From Syncephalis fuscata (lineage: Eukaryota; Zoopagomycota; Zoopagomycetes; Zoopagales; Piptocephalidaceae), in contig JAHLTZ010000132.1 of the NCBI GenBank assembly GCA_025786725.1, forward strand, positions 1-24,177: a stretch of 24,177 bases of DNA, written 5' to 3'. Every line of letters begins with the position of its first letter. The first letter of the stretch is position 1. The notes under the pieces were generated by a model. That model saw only the letters and a list, made by a program, of their open reading frames with translations. It ran no database searches and was not told the origin of the DNA. This document shows, piece after piece, positions 1-9,167 of the stretch. Both the position numbers and the translations under genes were made by a program.

Positions 1-1382
1 AACGCCGTGCTATTTTAAGCCCAGTCTTTGAAGCTATTGGTGTCAAAGGTGGCAAATCTGTTGCCAAGCCAAACGAGACCGACCATATGACTCCATTGAC
101 ACCGGATGCACCAAAACCAGTTGTCCCGGTTGCCGATCCAAGCAAAAATGCAAATCCAGATGGTTCCGCCATCGACATGAGCAAAAAACGAACTCCAGTT
201 ATCTTGTCACAGTGCGTCGGTAACGATAACCAAATTTTCAAGGCTAGAATTGTTACGCGTCCCAACGCTCGCAACAATTATTATCAGCTTATGTCATACA
301 AATACAAGACTTGTTTGGCCAGTGAGCGCAAGAACTTGGCAGATATAGCTATTGTTCCATGTACCGATAATGACGAATCGCAACTTTGGTTGTTTGAAGA
401 TATTGTACAAACGATTGCTGATGCTGGTGGCAAGAACACCATCATTCAATATGCCGACACGCTTCAAATTAAAAATATCCAATCGCGTCTTGGCCTGACC
501 CGCGACACAGGTGTATCCGACCTGACCTTTGACGAAAAGCAAGCTGTCAATCGCGTCTTGCCTGGATCGTTGGAAGTTTTTGATATGACTTTCGAACTTG
601 CCCGATATGTAAACACCTATGCACGCAACATTCTTCAATATCAACAGTCGGGCACTGTAGTTGTATCAAAATTGGTTGCAATCTTTCTTAATCCTGAACA
701 GCGCCCACAAGCCTGGGAGAAGCTCTGGGAACTTGGTAAGATGTTCATTGGCTTTATCCCACTTCCAGGACCTTTCAACATCATCAAGTCCGTTGGTGTC
801 AAGTTGACCGATATGATTTTAGGCCAGCTTGCTCAGCATCAAAAGGACAAGCCAGCTACTCCACAAGATTTGATCCAATGGGATGTCTATGCTTTAAAAC
901 AAGCCGAGTACACTGTAGATGCTCTTCTTAACGCTTTCACCGAAGTCTTCCGTCAATCATCCATTAATGATCTACGCACTTTATTGCAAGAATTCAAAGC
1001 AAACAAGTATCATATCGCAGCCGATAAATTCTACCACGAGTACCAGGTCCGATTCTCGCAGAAACTACTCACTGCCAGAGCCGGCGACTTCTGGACCTCT
1101 GTCTGTGTTAGCCGTGGCAATGATATGCCTTGCAATGGTCGCTGGTCAGGCAAAAACTACCGTATGGGCGATCGCACATACGAGAACTTCTATTCCACCA
1201 ACATCAACAAGGACGGCATCAGCTATCTCGAGTCGATTGGTGAGAAAGACAACTTCTACAAGGCTAACAACGGCTGGAACCTAGACCGCTACTATTACAC
1301 TTGCCCTGGCAATAATGGTGGCGTATGCGTTGCACGAATGGTACTTCGTCAAAACAAATCCAGCTTTGATGTTATTGCTTAA
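1..1382 (+). CDS. Ricin-B-like lectin-domain protein of unknown function, 5' end missing
   Basis: The reading frame is open from the left edge to a TAA at 1380-1382. The first ATG is at 87, but the same frame is open upstream to base 3, so the true start probably lies outside the window. Counting from that ATG (431 residues), residues of about 40-110 look like part of a ricin-type beta-trefoil: a YQLMSYKYKTCLAS stretch followed by IVPCTDNDESQLWLFE, the usual cysteine and QxW pattern of such repeats. The middle (about 130-330) is predicted mostly helical with a hydrophobic segment FIGFIPLPGPF. The C-terminal 100 residues are aromatic-rich with two cysteine pairs (SVCVSRGNDMPC and YYTCPGNNGGVC) that could form disulfides, which suggests a secreted protein. 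No catalytic motif was recognised. Similar lectin folds occur in carbohydrate-binding proteins and in toxin subunits, and the sequence alone does not decide. No frame breaks are seen. Confidence 0.6.
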   Translation, partial: RRAILSPVFEAIGVKGGKSVAKPNETDHMTPLTPDAPKPVVPVADPSKNANPDGSAIDMSKKRTPVILSQCVGNDNQIFKARIVTRPNARNNYYQLMSYKYKTCLASERKNLADIAIVPCTDNDESQLWLFEDIVQTIADAGGKNTIIQYADTLQIKNIQSRLGLTRDTGVSDLTFDEKQAVNRVLPGSLEVFDMTFELARYVNTYARNILQYQQSGTVVVSKLVAIFLNPEQRPQAWEKLWELGKMFIGFIPLPGPFNIIKSVGVKLTDMILGQLAQHQKDKPATPQDLIQWDVYALKQAEYTVDALLNAFTEVFRQSSINDLRTLLQEFKANKYHIAADKFYHEYQVRFSQKLLTARAGDFWTSVCVSRGNDMPCNGRWSGKNYRMGDRTYENFYSTNINKDGISYLESIGEKDNFYKANNGWNLDRYYYTCPGNNGGVCVARMVLRQNKSSFDVIA

Positions 1383-1407
1383 GCTGACCAACCAACCAAC
1401 AATACAC

Positions 1408-1424
1408 ACAACAATAAACAAGTG
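1408..1424 (+). terminator. Likely polyadenylation signal with a 17-base element shared with 22203-22219
   Basis: AATAAA lies at 1413-1418, about 30 bases after the stop codon of the lectin-like gene. It sits inside ACAACAATAAACAAGTG, which occurs again exactly at 22203-22219 downstream of another plus-strand coding-like stretch. Confidence 0.4.
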
Positions 1425-1884
1425 TCATTAACTATTTATCTCATAAATACTAAATACAAAAATAATTTGTCAATCTATTTATTCAACTTTTCAATCTACG
1501 CTACCATGATCTTATATCATTGCAATTGATTTTAATTGCGGTAAAATAATAAACATGATAGTAATCACCGTACACACATATGCATCAGTACTTTAATTGT
1601 GCCAATATAACACCTTCAGTATAATAAAAAAAATTGTTTATAGATTTAACAATGTTTTTTATTAAACTATGAGCATGCATACTAGACTATACGCGGTACT
1701 AAATAAACTACTACATTATCATTGCTATGTTTTACCATGCTCATTACTGTCCATATGACTCATATAGATTATATGCTCGACTTGACGTCATTTCGTTTTA
1801 TTTTACTTTTCATACTAGAAACATAGCTGTAGGCCAAGTATATAGCATACTATGACATTTAACTGATAAGGTGAAATGATATAT

Positions 1885-2041
1885 AACAAAATGAATAGAC
1901 AAAAAAGTGAATGACAGTGCTATAATATATTTTAAAGTACGCGTAGTTGAGATATACAAATAATATAACAGCAAAAAGATAATTTTTATCAATAAAACGT
2001 AGCCAATAAAACAGTATAGAACAAAATGAATGGACAAAAAA
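1885..2041. repeat. Pair of 22-base imperfect direct repeats
   Basis: Copy 1 is at 1885-1906 and copy 2 at 2020-2041. They share AACAAAATGAAT then GACAAAAAA, differing at one A/G position. The spacing is 135 bases. No function is known; it may be a remnant of a local duplication. Confidence 0.4.
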
Positions 2042-2750
2042 ACAATACACGAATAATACTAAGTTGTAGTATATGTAACTAAGTAACGTAAATGAGCGAA
2101 ATAATTCGAGATCTATAACAAGTTGCAGCTAAAAATAAACAAATAGCTTTTATACCTATATGTGGCCAGTAGGCAATATAATGATTTACAATATAATAAA
2201 TAGGTAATAGGAAGAATATGTATAGCAAGGTTGAATTTACGACGTATATGGCTCAATGAGTCGAAATGAGTTGAGATTTGTACTTGGAATAGGTAGCAGC
2301 AAGCAGACAATAGTTCTGAATACAGTGTGTGGTATACGATAAGATGGTATACAAAATAAACACAGTCACACACAATGCTTTTTTACTTTTTTCTTTGCCA
2401 GAATGTGCCATTTATTCCCCCCTCTCTCACTTTGCGCTCAGAGACATACCTTTGGCACACGCAGATAAATAAATTGATAATAATAATAGTAGTAATAATA
2501 TCGGCCAGCTTTTTCAATAGCTAGTGATAGCACCAATCGTTAGTTGTCAATTCGATTTTGCTCGATTGTTTCCCGTTGTGTACTCCAAATGCCTATGAAC
2601 TTTAGGATGGTCAATCACTAGTTAAGTAGGCCAGCGCGCTCTACCGCACTATGAGAAAACACCGTCTTGGTTCAATACCTATTCTAAGCCAGCAATATTG
2701 GCCTGTTCGCAAATGATTACTCAGGCATTTGATTGTAGTCTGCGCGGGTG

Positions 2751-2804
2751 ATCAATACACATACTACAGCAGCCGTTTTGGCTGTTGCGTGTGCGTGTAT
2801 TGAT
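2751..2804. repeat. Long imperfect inverted repeat (54-base hairpin)
   Basis: The outer stem is ten perfect pairs (ATCAATACAC against GTGTATTGAT). Then come a small internal loop, about three pairs including a G-T wobble, another internal loop, and an inner eight-pair stem (CAGCAGCC against GGCTGTTG, one wobble) closing a GTTTT loop at 2775-2779. It lies inside the GC-elevated part of the spacer. Confidence 0.55.
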
Positions 2805-3881
2805 TGTTAACGCATCCAGACCATGATGAAACTTGTCTGCTACCTTTAAACGACACTTTAATGATGCGAGCATCCTTTTTGCTTCTGATCAACCGTTGTA
2901 CAGTTTAAACGCTATTATTTGGGTACTTTTGTTTGTGTCACGTTTATATATATATTGAAAGTAGCACGTATAAATTATTAAGTAAATCGAAAAATGATAA
3001 CGTAGTATTTAAACTGGGATTTTGAATTTCTACGCACTTTAGGCTGAATATGCAGCGCTATTATAGTCCAAAGCATACAACACGTTTATTGATTGCCTAT
3101 AGCAACATACAAAACACTACCTTTTCTTTCAGCTACAGCACAAAATAACTACGTAAATAATCTGACTAGTTTTGTTTAATAAATGTATAACAAGCAAATA
3201 ATATATAATTTGGTGCCACTTTTCTCGCCTTACTAACTGTGCAAAAATAATATTAATATTTGCTTAATCAGCTGTAAAAGTATTTACACAAATAGTTTAT
3301 TTAGACGTAAACACACACACACTTTATTCGTTATTTATTTTCTATCTGTTTAATAAATGAAAACAATAGTTTCAATTACTACCAAGTGTACAGTCAATTT
3401 TATTGCAATTGATAAGCATAATATGTAGCACGTATATATTATCATGTCGTAAATACTATAATGATCACTAATACAGCTATCCAACATCTCAGTGTATTAA
3501 AGTAACTATTTGTTAATATTAATGCAAGTTTATAAATCTGGTGTGTTTACATCCGTTATTTAAATCAAATAGTCTGCCAGTATGTATCAAGTTGCTATAC
3601 ATTAGAATGTGCCATCAATAGCTGGCCCCTTGTCGCAGCCCCCTTAAACAAACCGACGTACTAAGCATGGTTAATAGACAAGCATTATATTATCTACATG
3701 ATCTCCTTTTACACGACACGCTATAGCAACCTATAACAAACACACATTGAAATAATTCACATTCATTCTAAAATTCTGTTGTCATGATACATGTTGGTCT
3801 TATACAATTGTCAATTCAATTCAGTAAATAGTTAATGATATAATATTTACTCTACTACATTTTATAACTAATTACATCACA

Positions 3882-6098
3882 ATGTCGGCTTTCAATTCTA
3901 AAAGCCAGGAGATTGAACAGTCCATTCACAGCTTATTGCCAGAGAAACCGCAAGAACAAGATGCTTTCGCCGACCAGATTAATGATGATGACGACGATGA
4001 AAACTCGCCGTTTGAGATTGTTCGCGCAACAGTGAGCAACAAGGATGATCCGACCATGCCTACAATGACATTTCGATTTTGGATACTTGGGCTGTTTTTT
4101 ACTGTTGTTCTTTCATTCATTAATCAGTTTTTTTGGTTTCGCGAGACGCCGTTAGTTGTTGGTATTCTTGTGGTTCAGCTACTGTCATATCCACTTGGTA
4201 AGGTAATGGCACATTTCCTGCCTTCAAAATACATTCATATTGGCCGATTAAGATTCTCAATGAATCCTGGGCCTTTTAACATCAAGGAACACGTACTTAT
4301 CACTGCCTGTGCCAATGCCTCGGCCGGCACGGCATATGCAATTGATATTGTCACGATTAAACGCATATTTTACAAACAAGACCTGGGATTTTTACAATCC
4401 TTTGTGCTTGTAGTTACCACACAGTGTCTTGGCTACGGTCTAGCTGGCGTTTGTCGCCGATTTCTAGTTAGACCGGCTGCTATGATTTGGCCAGCAAATT
4501 TGGTAAACATTGCTCTTTTTCGTACATTGCACGAAGAGACTAGTATTACACGTAATGGCGAAACATCAACACATGGACCAACACGGATTCGCTTTTTTAC
4601 AATAGCGGCAACGTGCAGCTTTGTCTACTACTTTCTTCCGGGTTTCTTGGCCCCATTTCTTACTACCGTTTCATTAATGTGCTACATTTTTCCCAATAAC
4701 AAATTACTAAGTCAAGTCGGCTCTGGTTCCCGAGGACTTGGCTTTTTGGCTTTTACTCTTGACTGGAATACAGTCGTGTCGTTTTTGCTTTCTCCACTAA
4801 TCACGCCTTTCTGGGCCGAATGCAACATTATAATTGGCTTCTGTCTTATCACTTGGTGTCTAATTCCAGCAGGCTTTTTCTCGGATATTTGGGATGCCAA
4901 AACATTTCCCATTATTTCCAGTAAATTGTTTACAAGTAATGGAAGTCGCTATGATACGCTATCATTGCTCAACAAAGACCTATCGCTTAATGAAGAAAGA
5001 TACCAAGCCTACGGGCCCCCACATCTTTCCTTTTTCTTTGCTATTACCTACGGCGTTGGATTTGCCACTTTAGCTTCAGTGATCATGCACACAGTACTTT
5101 ATCATGGCCGTGATATTGTCAATAGATTGCGCGAGTCACGTATGGCCAATGACGACATTCATGCAAAGTTAATGGATCGCTATCCTGAAGTGCCAGATGT
5201 TTGGTACATTGGCATTTTTGTACTGAATCTTATTTTGGCCATCATTGCCTGCGAGCTTTTTGGATTGGATTTGCCATGGTGGGGCCTATTAATGGCAGTG
5301 CTTATGTCTGCCCTGTTTATACTACCCATCGGCATTATTACAGCAATCGCCAACCAAACTCCTGGACTGAATATTATCACCGAATTTGTCATTGGATTTA
5401 TATTACCGGGCAAACCGATAGCCAATGTTACATTTAAAACGTATGGCTATATATCAATGGCGCAAGGAATAATGCTACTTAGTGACTTAAAGCTGGGACA
5501 TTATATGAAAATTCCTCCACGTCACATGCTTATTGCACAGACTGTGGGCACTATTGTGGCTGGCCTAATCAATCTTGCTACTGCCTATCTTATGTTTGAT
5601 CTTATGCCAAATATTTGCCAGGAAACTGAAAAGGTCTGGACATGTTCCAATGCCAATGTCTTTTTCTCTGCGTCAGTAATTTGGGGCGTGATTGGGCCTA
5701 ACAGAATGTTTGGTTCTGAGGGACACTATTCTGCGCTACTATGGTGGTTTCTTATTGGTTTGTTGCTACCAGTTCCATTCTGGCTACTATCTCGTCGTTT
5801 TCCAAATACCTGGCTTCAATACGTACATACGCCGGTAATACTGGGTGCCACAGCCATCATGCCGCCAGCACAGCCTGTTATGTATCCAACCTGGTTTCTT
5901 ATTGGATTTATATTCCAGTTTGTTATATATCGCTACCAGCATCAATGGTGGAGTAAATATAACTATGTCTTGTCTGCTGCACTGGATTCAGGCGTGGCAA
6001 TTGCAGGCATTATTATATTCTTTGCTTTCCAGTATCACTCCGTTGAACTGGAATGGTGGGGCACAAAGCAAGATTGTTATAATTTTAAAGTACTTTAA
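3882..6098 (+). CDS. OPT-family oligopeptide transporter (Isp4-like), intact
   Basis: This is a 738-residue multi-pass plasma-membrane transporter of the OPT family, whose fungal members import tetra- and pentapeptides or glutathione by proton symport. The N-terminus is short, cytosolic and acidic (a DDDDDE run). It is followed by the first OPT signature, SPFEIVRATVSNKDDPT then TFRFWILG (about residues 42-71). NPGPFNIKEH follows at about 128, and KIPPRH, the second family signature, near residue 545. About a dozen or more hydrophobic segments are visible, and the length fits Isp4 (about 785 residues). There is no intron; the start is the first ATG of the frame and the stop is TAA at 6096. A convergent paralogue follows at 6887-9167, about 55-60% similar by eye. 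The substrate cannot be read from the sequence. The gene carries no frame breaks, unlike its neighbour. Confidence 0.93.
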   Translation: MSAFNSKSQEIEQSIHSLLPEKPQEQDAFADQINDDDDDENSPFEIVRATVSNKDDPTMPTMTFRFWILGLFFTVVLSFINQFFWFRETPLVVGILVVQLLSYPLGKVMAHFLPSKYIHIGRLRFSMNPGPFNIKEHVLITACANASAGTAYAIDIVTIKRIFYKQDLGFLQSFVLVVTTQCLGYGLAGVCRRFLVRPAAMIWPANLVNIALFRTLHEETSITRNGETSTHGPTRIRFFTIAATCSFVYYFLPGFLAPFLTTVSLMCYIFPNNKLLSQVGSGSRGLGFLAFTLDWNTVVSFLLSPLITPFWAECNIIIGFCLITWCLIPAGFFSDIWDAKTFPIISSKLFTSNGSRYDTLSLLNKDLSLNEERYQAYGPPHLSFFFAITYGVGFATLASVIMHTVLYHGRDIVNRLRESRMANDDIHAKLMDRYPEVPDVWYIGIFVLNLILAIIACELFGLDLPWWGLLMAVLMSALFILPIGIITAIANQTPGLNIITEFVIGFILPGKPIANVTFKTYGYISMAQGIMLLSDLKLGHYMKIPPRHMLIAQTVGTIVAGLINLATAYLMFDLMPNICQETEKVWTCSNANVFFSASVIWGVIGPNRMFGSEGHYSALLWWFLIGLLLPVPFWLLSRRFPNTWLQYVHTPVILGATAIMPPAQPVMYPTWFLIGFIFQFVIYRYQHQWWSKYNYVLSAALDSGVAIAGIIIFFAFQYHSVELEWWGTKQDCYNFKVL

Positions 6099-6131
6099 CG
6101 ATCACCTTGACTGCATTTTCTTTATTGTTTT

Positions 6132-6137
6132 AATAAA
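6132..6137 (+). terminator. Likely polyadenylation signal of the plus-strand OPT gene
   Basis: AATAAA 34 bases after the stop codon, in a T-rich context. Confidence 0.45.
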
Positions 6138-6212
6138 GTTGAGAAATACAAAGTAGTTGTAATTAAACACTTTGTATTCGCAAAAAGCTCTAAAATACAA
6201 ATAGCACACCAA

Positions 6213-6244
6213 ATAGCAATTATCAATAAGTTATTTATTGCTAT
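6213..6244. repeat. Inverted repeat between the convergent OPT genes
   Basis: ATAGCAAT at 6213-6220 pairs with ATTGCTAT at 6237-6244 around an AT-rich loop. It lies about 115 bases after the plus-strand OPT stop, so a role in 3'-end formation is possible, but in AT-rich DNA it may be chance. Confidence 0.3.
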
Positions 6245-6886
6245 CTTGAGTGCCAGAAAGTAATAACTTTTAAAATAATCATAATGTAATGATATGTAGA
6301 AACTATATTTAAATGTTTACTAGTATACCAATAATTATACGATGTAATAACAAATTATTTGTGTATTAATTAATGCAAAAACAAAAATGATAAAAAGAGG
6401 AATAAAACACAAGATTGAATTATAACATGCTAATTAATGTTAATTACTTTCATGCTATTCATTCTAAAGATATTTTCTTTAATCATCAGTCATTTTGTTT
6501 TATTCTTTATTTATCCTCCTCCTTTCATAGCAATTTTGTTTGCCTAGTGTTTTATTAACAAGAACACATACACATATGCTAGTCCATTCAATACATAAAT
6601 TGTCAATTACTCAAGCTGAATATTACTACAATAATCAACCACTCCTTTTAGCCCAATGCAAACAAACAATTAATTATAGTGCTGATTATTACATGTTGAA
6701 TCTATTTAGTTATTAAGTGTTTGTTTTTGTTATATTTTCTTAAAGTTTTAATAATGTATTTTTATTTTATGTAAATGAATAAATAGAAATGTGTGTATAG
6801 TTTAGTCTACGGATGGCAACAAATAGCTTTTTGTGCACATATTATGTTGCTTATTAATATAACGTAATGATAGATAAGCAGGCTGT

Positions 6887-9167
6887 TTATTGAGTTGTCA
6901 TACCCATAATAATTAGAATTCCTATTATCGTTCCTGTTTCAAGTGCCGCTGATAATACATAGTTGTAACGACTCCACCAGACGTGTCGGTACCTGTATAT
7001 TATATATTGAAATACGAATGCTGCTATAATCCAGCTGTTGTACATGGCCGGTCGTGCCGGTGGCATCATTGCAGTAGCTGATAAAATAATTGGCGTGTGT
7101 ACATAATTCCACCAGCTACGCGGAACCTTCGAGCCAGTAGCCAAAAAGGTAGCGGCATCAATGCACCTATAAGAAATGCCCATAACAACGTTGCATATCC
7201 GTTGTCGGGTGTTTCAAACAGTCGCTTTGGTCCTATTACGCCCCAAATGACCGAGGCTGCATAGAATACTCGTGGACTTTCGCACGTCCATCCGACCATT
7301 TCTTTGCTGCATAGACTTGGATATACGTGAAACATCATAAACATTGTGGCCAAATTGATCGTTCCGGCCAGTAGCGTGCCAATTACTTGTGCCAAAAACA
7401 AATGACGTGGTGGGATTTTCATATAATGTCCTAGCTTCAAATCGGATAGAAATGATATTCCCTGATTCATACTAATGTAGCCATAGTTTTAAACGTCATA
7501 TTGGCCACTGGATTACCTGGAATGATGTAGCCAATGATTAGCTCTGTTAGTATATTTAGTCCGGGTGTTTGGTTGGCTACTGCTGTCATGATACCAACTG
7601 GTACAATAAAAGTGCTGAAAGGCCCACTGCTAATATAACGCCCCACCACGGTAGTCCCAGCTGATATGCTTGGCAAATATAGATGCCACGCCTCCGTTGA
7701 TCAGCAGAACGGCAATGTACCACCAACTGGGTACCTCTTTATATTGCTTCATTAGGCGTGCGTGTACATCTTCGTGGCCGGCCCGTGCATCTTTTAAACG
7801 AGCCAATATTTCCCGGCCATGATAGAGCACCGTGTGTACTACAACGACGATAGGGCAGCAAATCCGGCTCCATATGTTAATGTGAAAAAGTAGGAAAAAT
7901 GAGCATTGCCTCGAGCTGCATACTTGTCCAAATCTAGTGTCATTGTTTTTGGATTAAGTACTGCTGCTATATCGTATTCGTTGCCGGCATGATCGAGTAC
8001 ATCGGCACTAACAATTGGAAAGCGTTGTATATCCCACACATTGGTGTAATAGGCTGCAGGTAAAATGATCCAACAGATAACAACAAATCCCACGAATAAA
8101 TTACAACTGGCCCAGAATGGCGTTACAAGTGGTGATCCCAAATAAGCAACAATATTATTCCAATCAAGGGAGAATGACAACACGCCTAATCCTGTTGTGC
8201 CTGAGCCAATCTGATTCATTACTTGACTTTTTGGTGCTATTAAAGAAAGTATTGATATACTGCTTAGAATAGGAAAAAAATAGCCTGGAAGAAAATAGTA
8301 TAATGCGCCAATAACAGTGGCAATAAGAAAAAAGCGCATACGGCTATTAAGTTTCCATCGGCTAACCTGTTGCTCTTGCGAACTACTATTATTGTTATTG
8401 TTGCTAGCATAATCTGTAATAGATGTGCCTGACAGTTCGGTCATTTGGCGTTCACGTTCAATATCTTCATCTTCGTGCAATGCCCGTAACACGGCAACTG
8501 ATACTAGATTGGCCGGCCATATCATTGCAGCAGGCCGAATTAAAAACCGATGGCATACACCCGCTAGACCATAACCAATACATTGAGTACTTAATATCAG
8601 TAGCAGTCCGGCAACAAACGGCAATGGCTGGTTATAAAATACGCGCCGTACAACTACAATGTCCACAGCATACGCCACAAAAGACGCCGAGTTGGTACAT
8701 GCTGCAATAAGCGTGTGTTCTTTAATGTTGAACGGTCCAGGATTTAATTGTAAACAGCAAAATCCTAAATTGATTTTGGCATCTGGCAAACGAGCCAGCA
8801 ATCTGCCAAGTGGAAATGACACAAGCTGCACTACAATTGGTGATATAAATATAACATTATCACGAAAAGCCACGATTTGATTGATAAAAGCAAGTGTACA
8901 CGTAAAGAATAGACTAATGGCCCAGAAACGAAATGTAAGCGTTGGTAGTGTTGGATCATCTTTGTTGCTAACGGTAGCCCGTACAATTTCAAATGGCGAG
9001 TCTTCTTCATCTAATACAGCCATGGATTCAAGCGTATCGTCATGATAGGCGGCATCTGCATAATGATAAAGATGTTCGTCTATGTCATCATTATTGCGGT
9101 TGGATGCATCGGCTGATGTTGCGTACAAGCTCGATTCACGGCTAGTTTGCCGCCGCTTGAACAGCAT
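6887..9167 (-). CDS. Second OPT-family transporter, reading frame broken at five sites
   Basis: Paralogue of the 3882-6098 gene. The 5' part (9167 down to about 7846) is one open frame with SPFEIVRATVSNKDDPT, TFRFW and NPGPFNIKEH. The rest continues the alignment to the paralogue but jumps frame five times, each time because one base is missing: near 7845, 7663, 7608-7611, 7485 and 7123. With five bases added the coding length is 2,286, exactly 762 codons (761 residues), and the motifs LPWWG, VANQTPG, KIPPRH and WWSRYNYVLSAALETG fall into place with no in-frame stop. The open frame extends upstream to a TTG at 9230 directly after a TAA, so the first usable ATG is at 9167. No intron explains the jumps: no GT-AG pairs, and the homology is continuous. 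Either a young pseudogene or a consensus with base-loss errors; in function a peptide importer like its neighbour. Confidence 0.85.

Larger units (their letters stand above)
1383..3881. other. Intergenic region, 2.5 kb, mostly AT-rich
   Basis: No convincing protein-coding gene is present; the open frames here are short, AT-driven and have no recognisable product. It holds the 3' end of the lectin-like gene, a pair of imperfect direct repeats (1885-1906 and 2020-2041), a GC-elevated island (about 2570-2900) and the promoter of the OPT transporter gene. The 12-mer GTAGCACGTATA occurs twice in that promoter side (about 2965 and 3425). The sequence just before the ATG at 3882 is a plain A-rich eukaryotic start context. 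Confidence 0.6.
6099..6886. other. Spacer between tail-to-tail OPT genes
   Basis: This 788-base AT-rich stretch contains no gene. It holds the 3' ends of both transporters: AATAAA at 6132 on plus, and TTTATT at 6761-6766, which reads as AATAAA for the minus-strand gene. Confidence 0.6.

Noticed and set aside
2581-2665. Possible minus-strand tRNA with a D-arm-like CTCATAGTGCGGTAGAG
   Set aside because: The anticodon stem has mismatches, the T-arm lacks a proper GTTC loop and pairing, and the acceptor ends pair poorly.
2612-2690. Possible plus-strand tRNA with TAGTTAAGTAGG (A-box-like) and GGTTCAATACC (B-box match)
   Set aside because: The two boxes are well spaced, but the D stem, T stem and acceptor stem do not pair. 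It may be chance or a remnant.
7122-7846. Introns as the cause of the frame jumps in the minus-strand OPT gene
   Set aside because: Homology to the paralogue continues without a gap through each jump, and no GT-AG pair fits.
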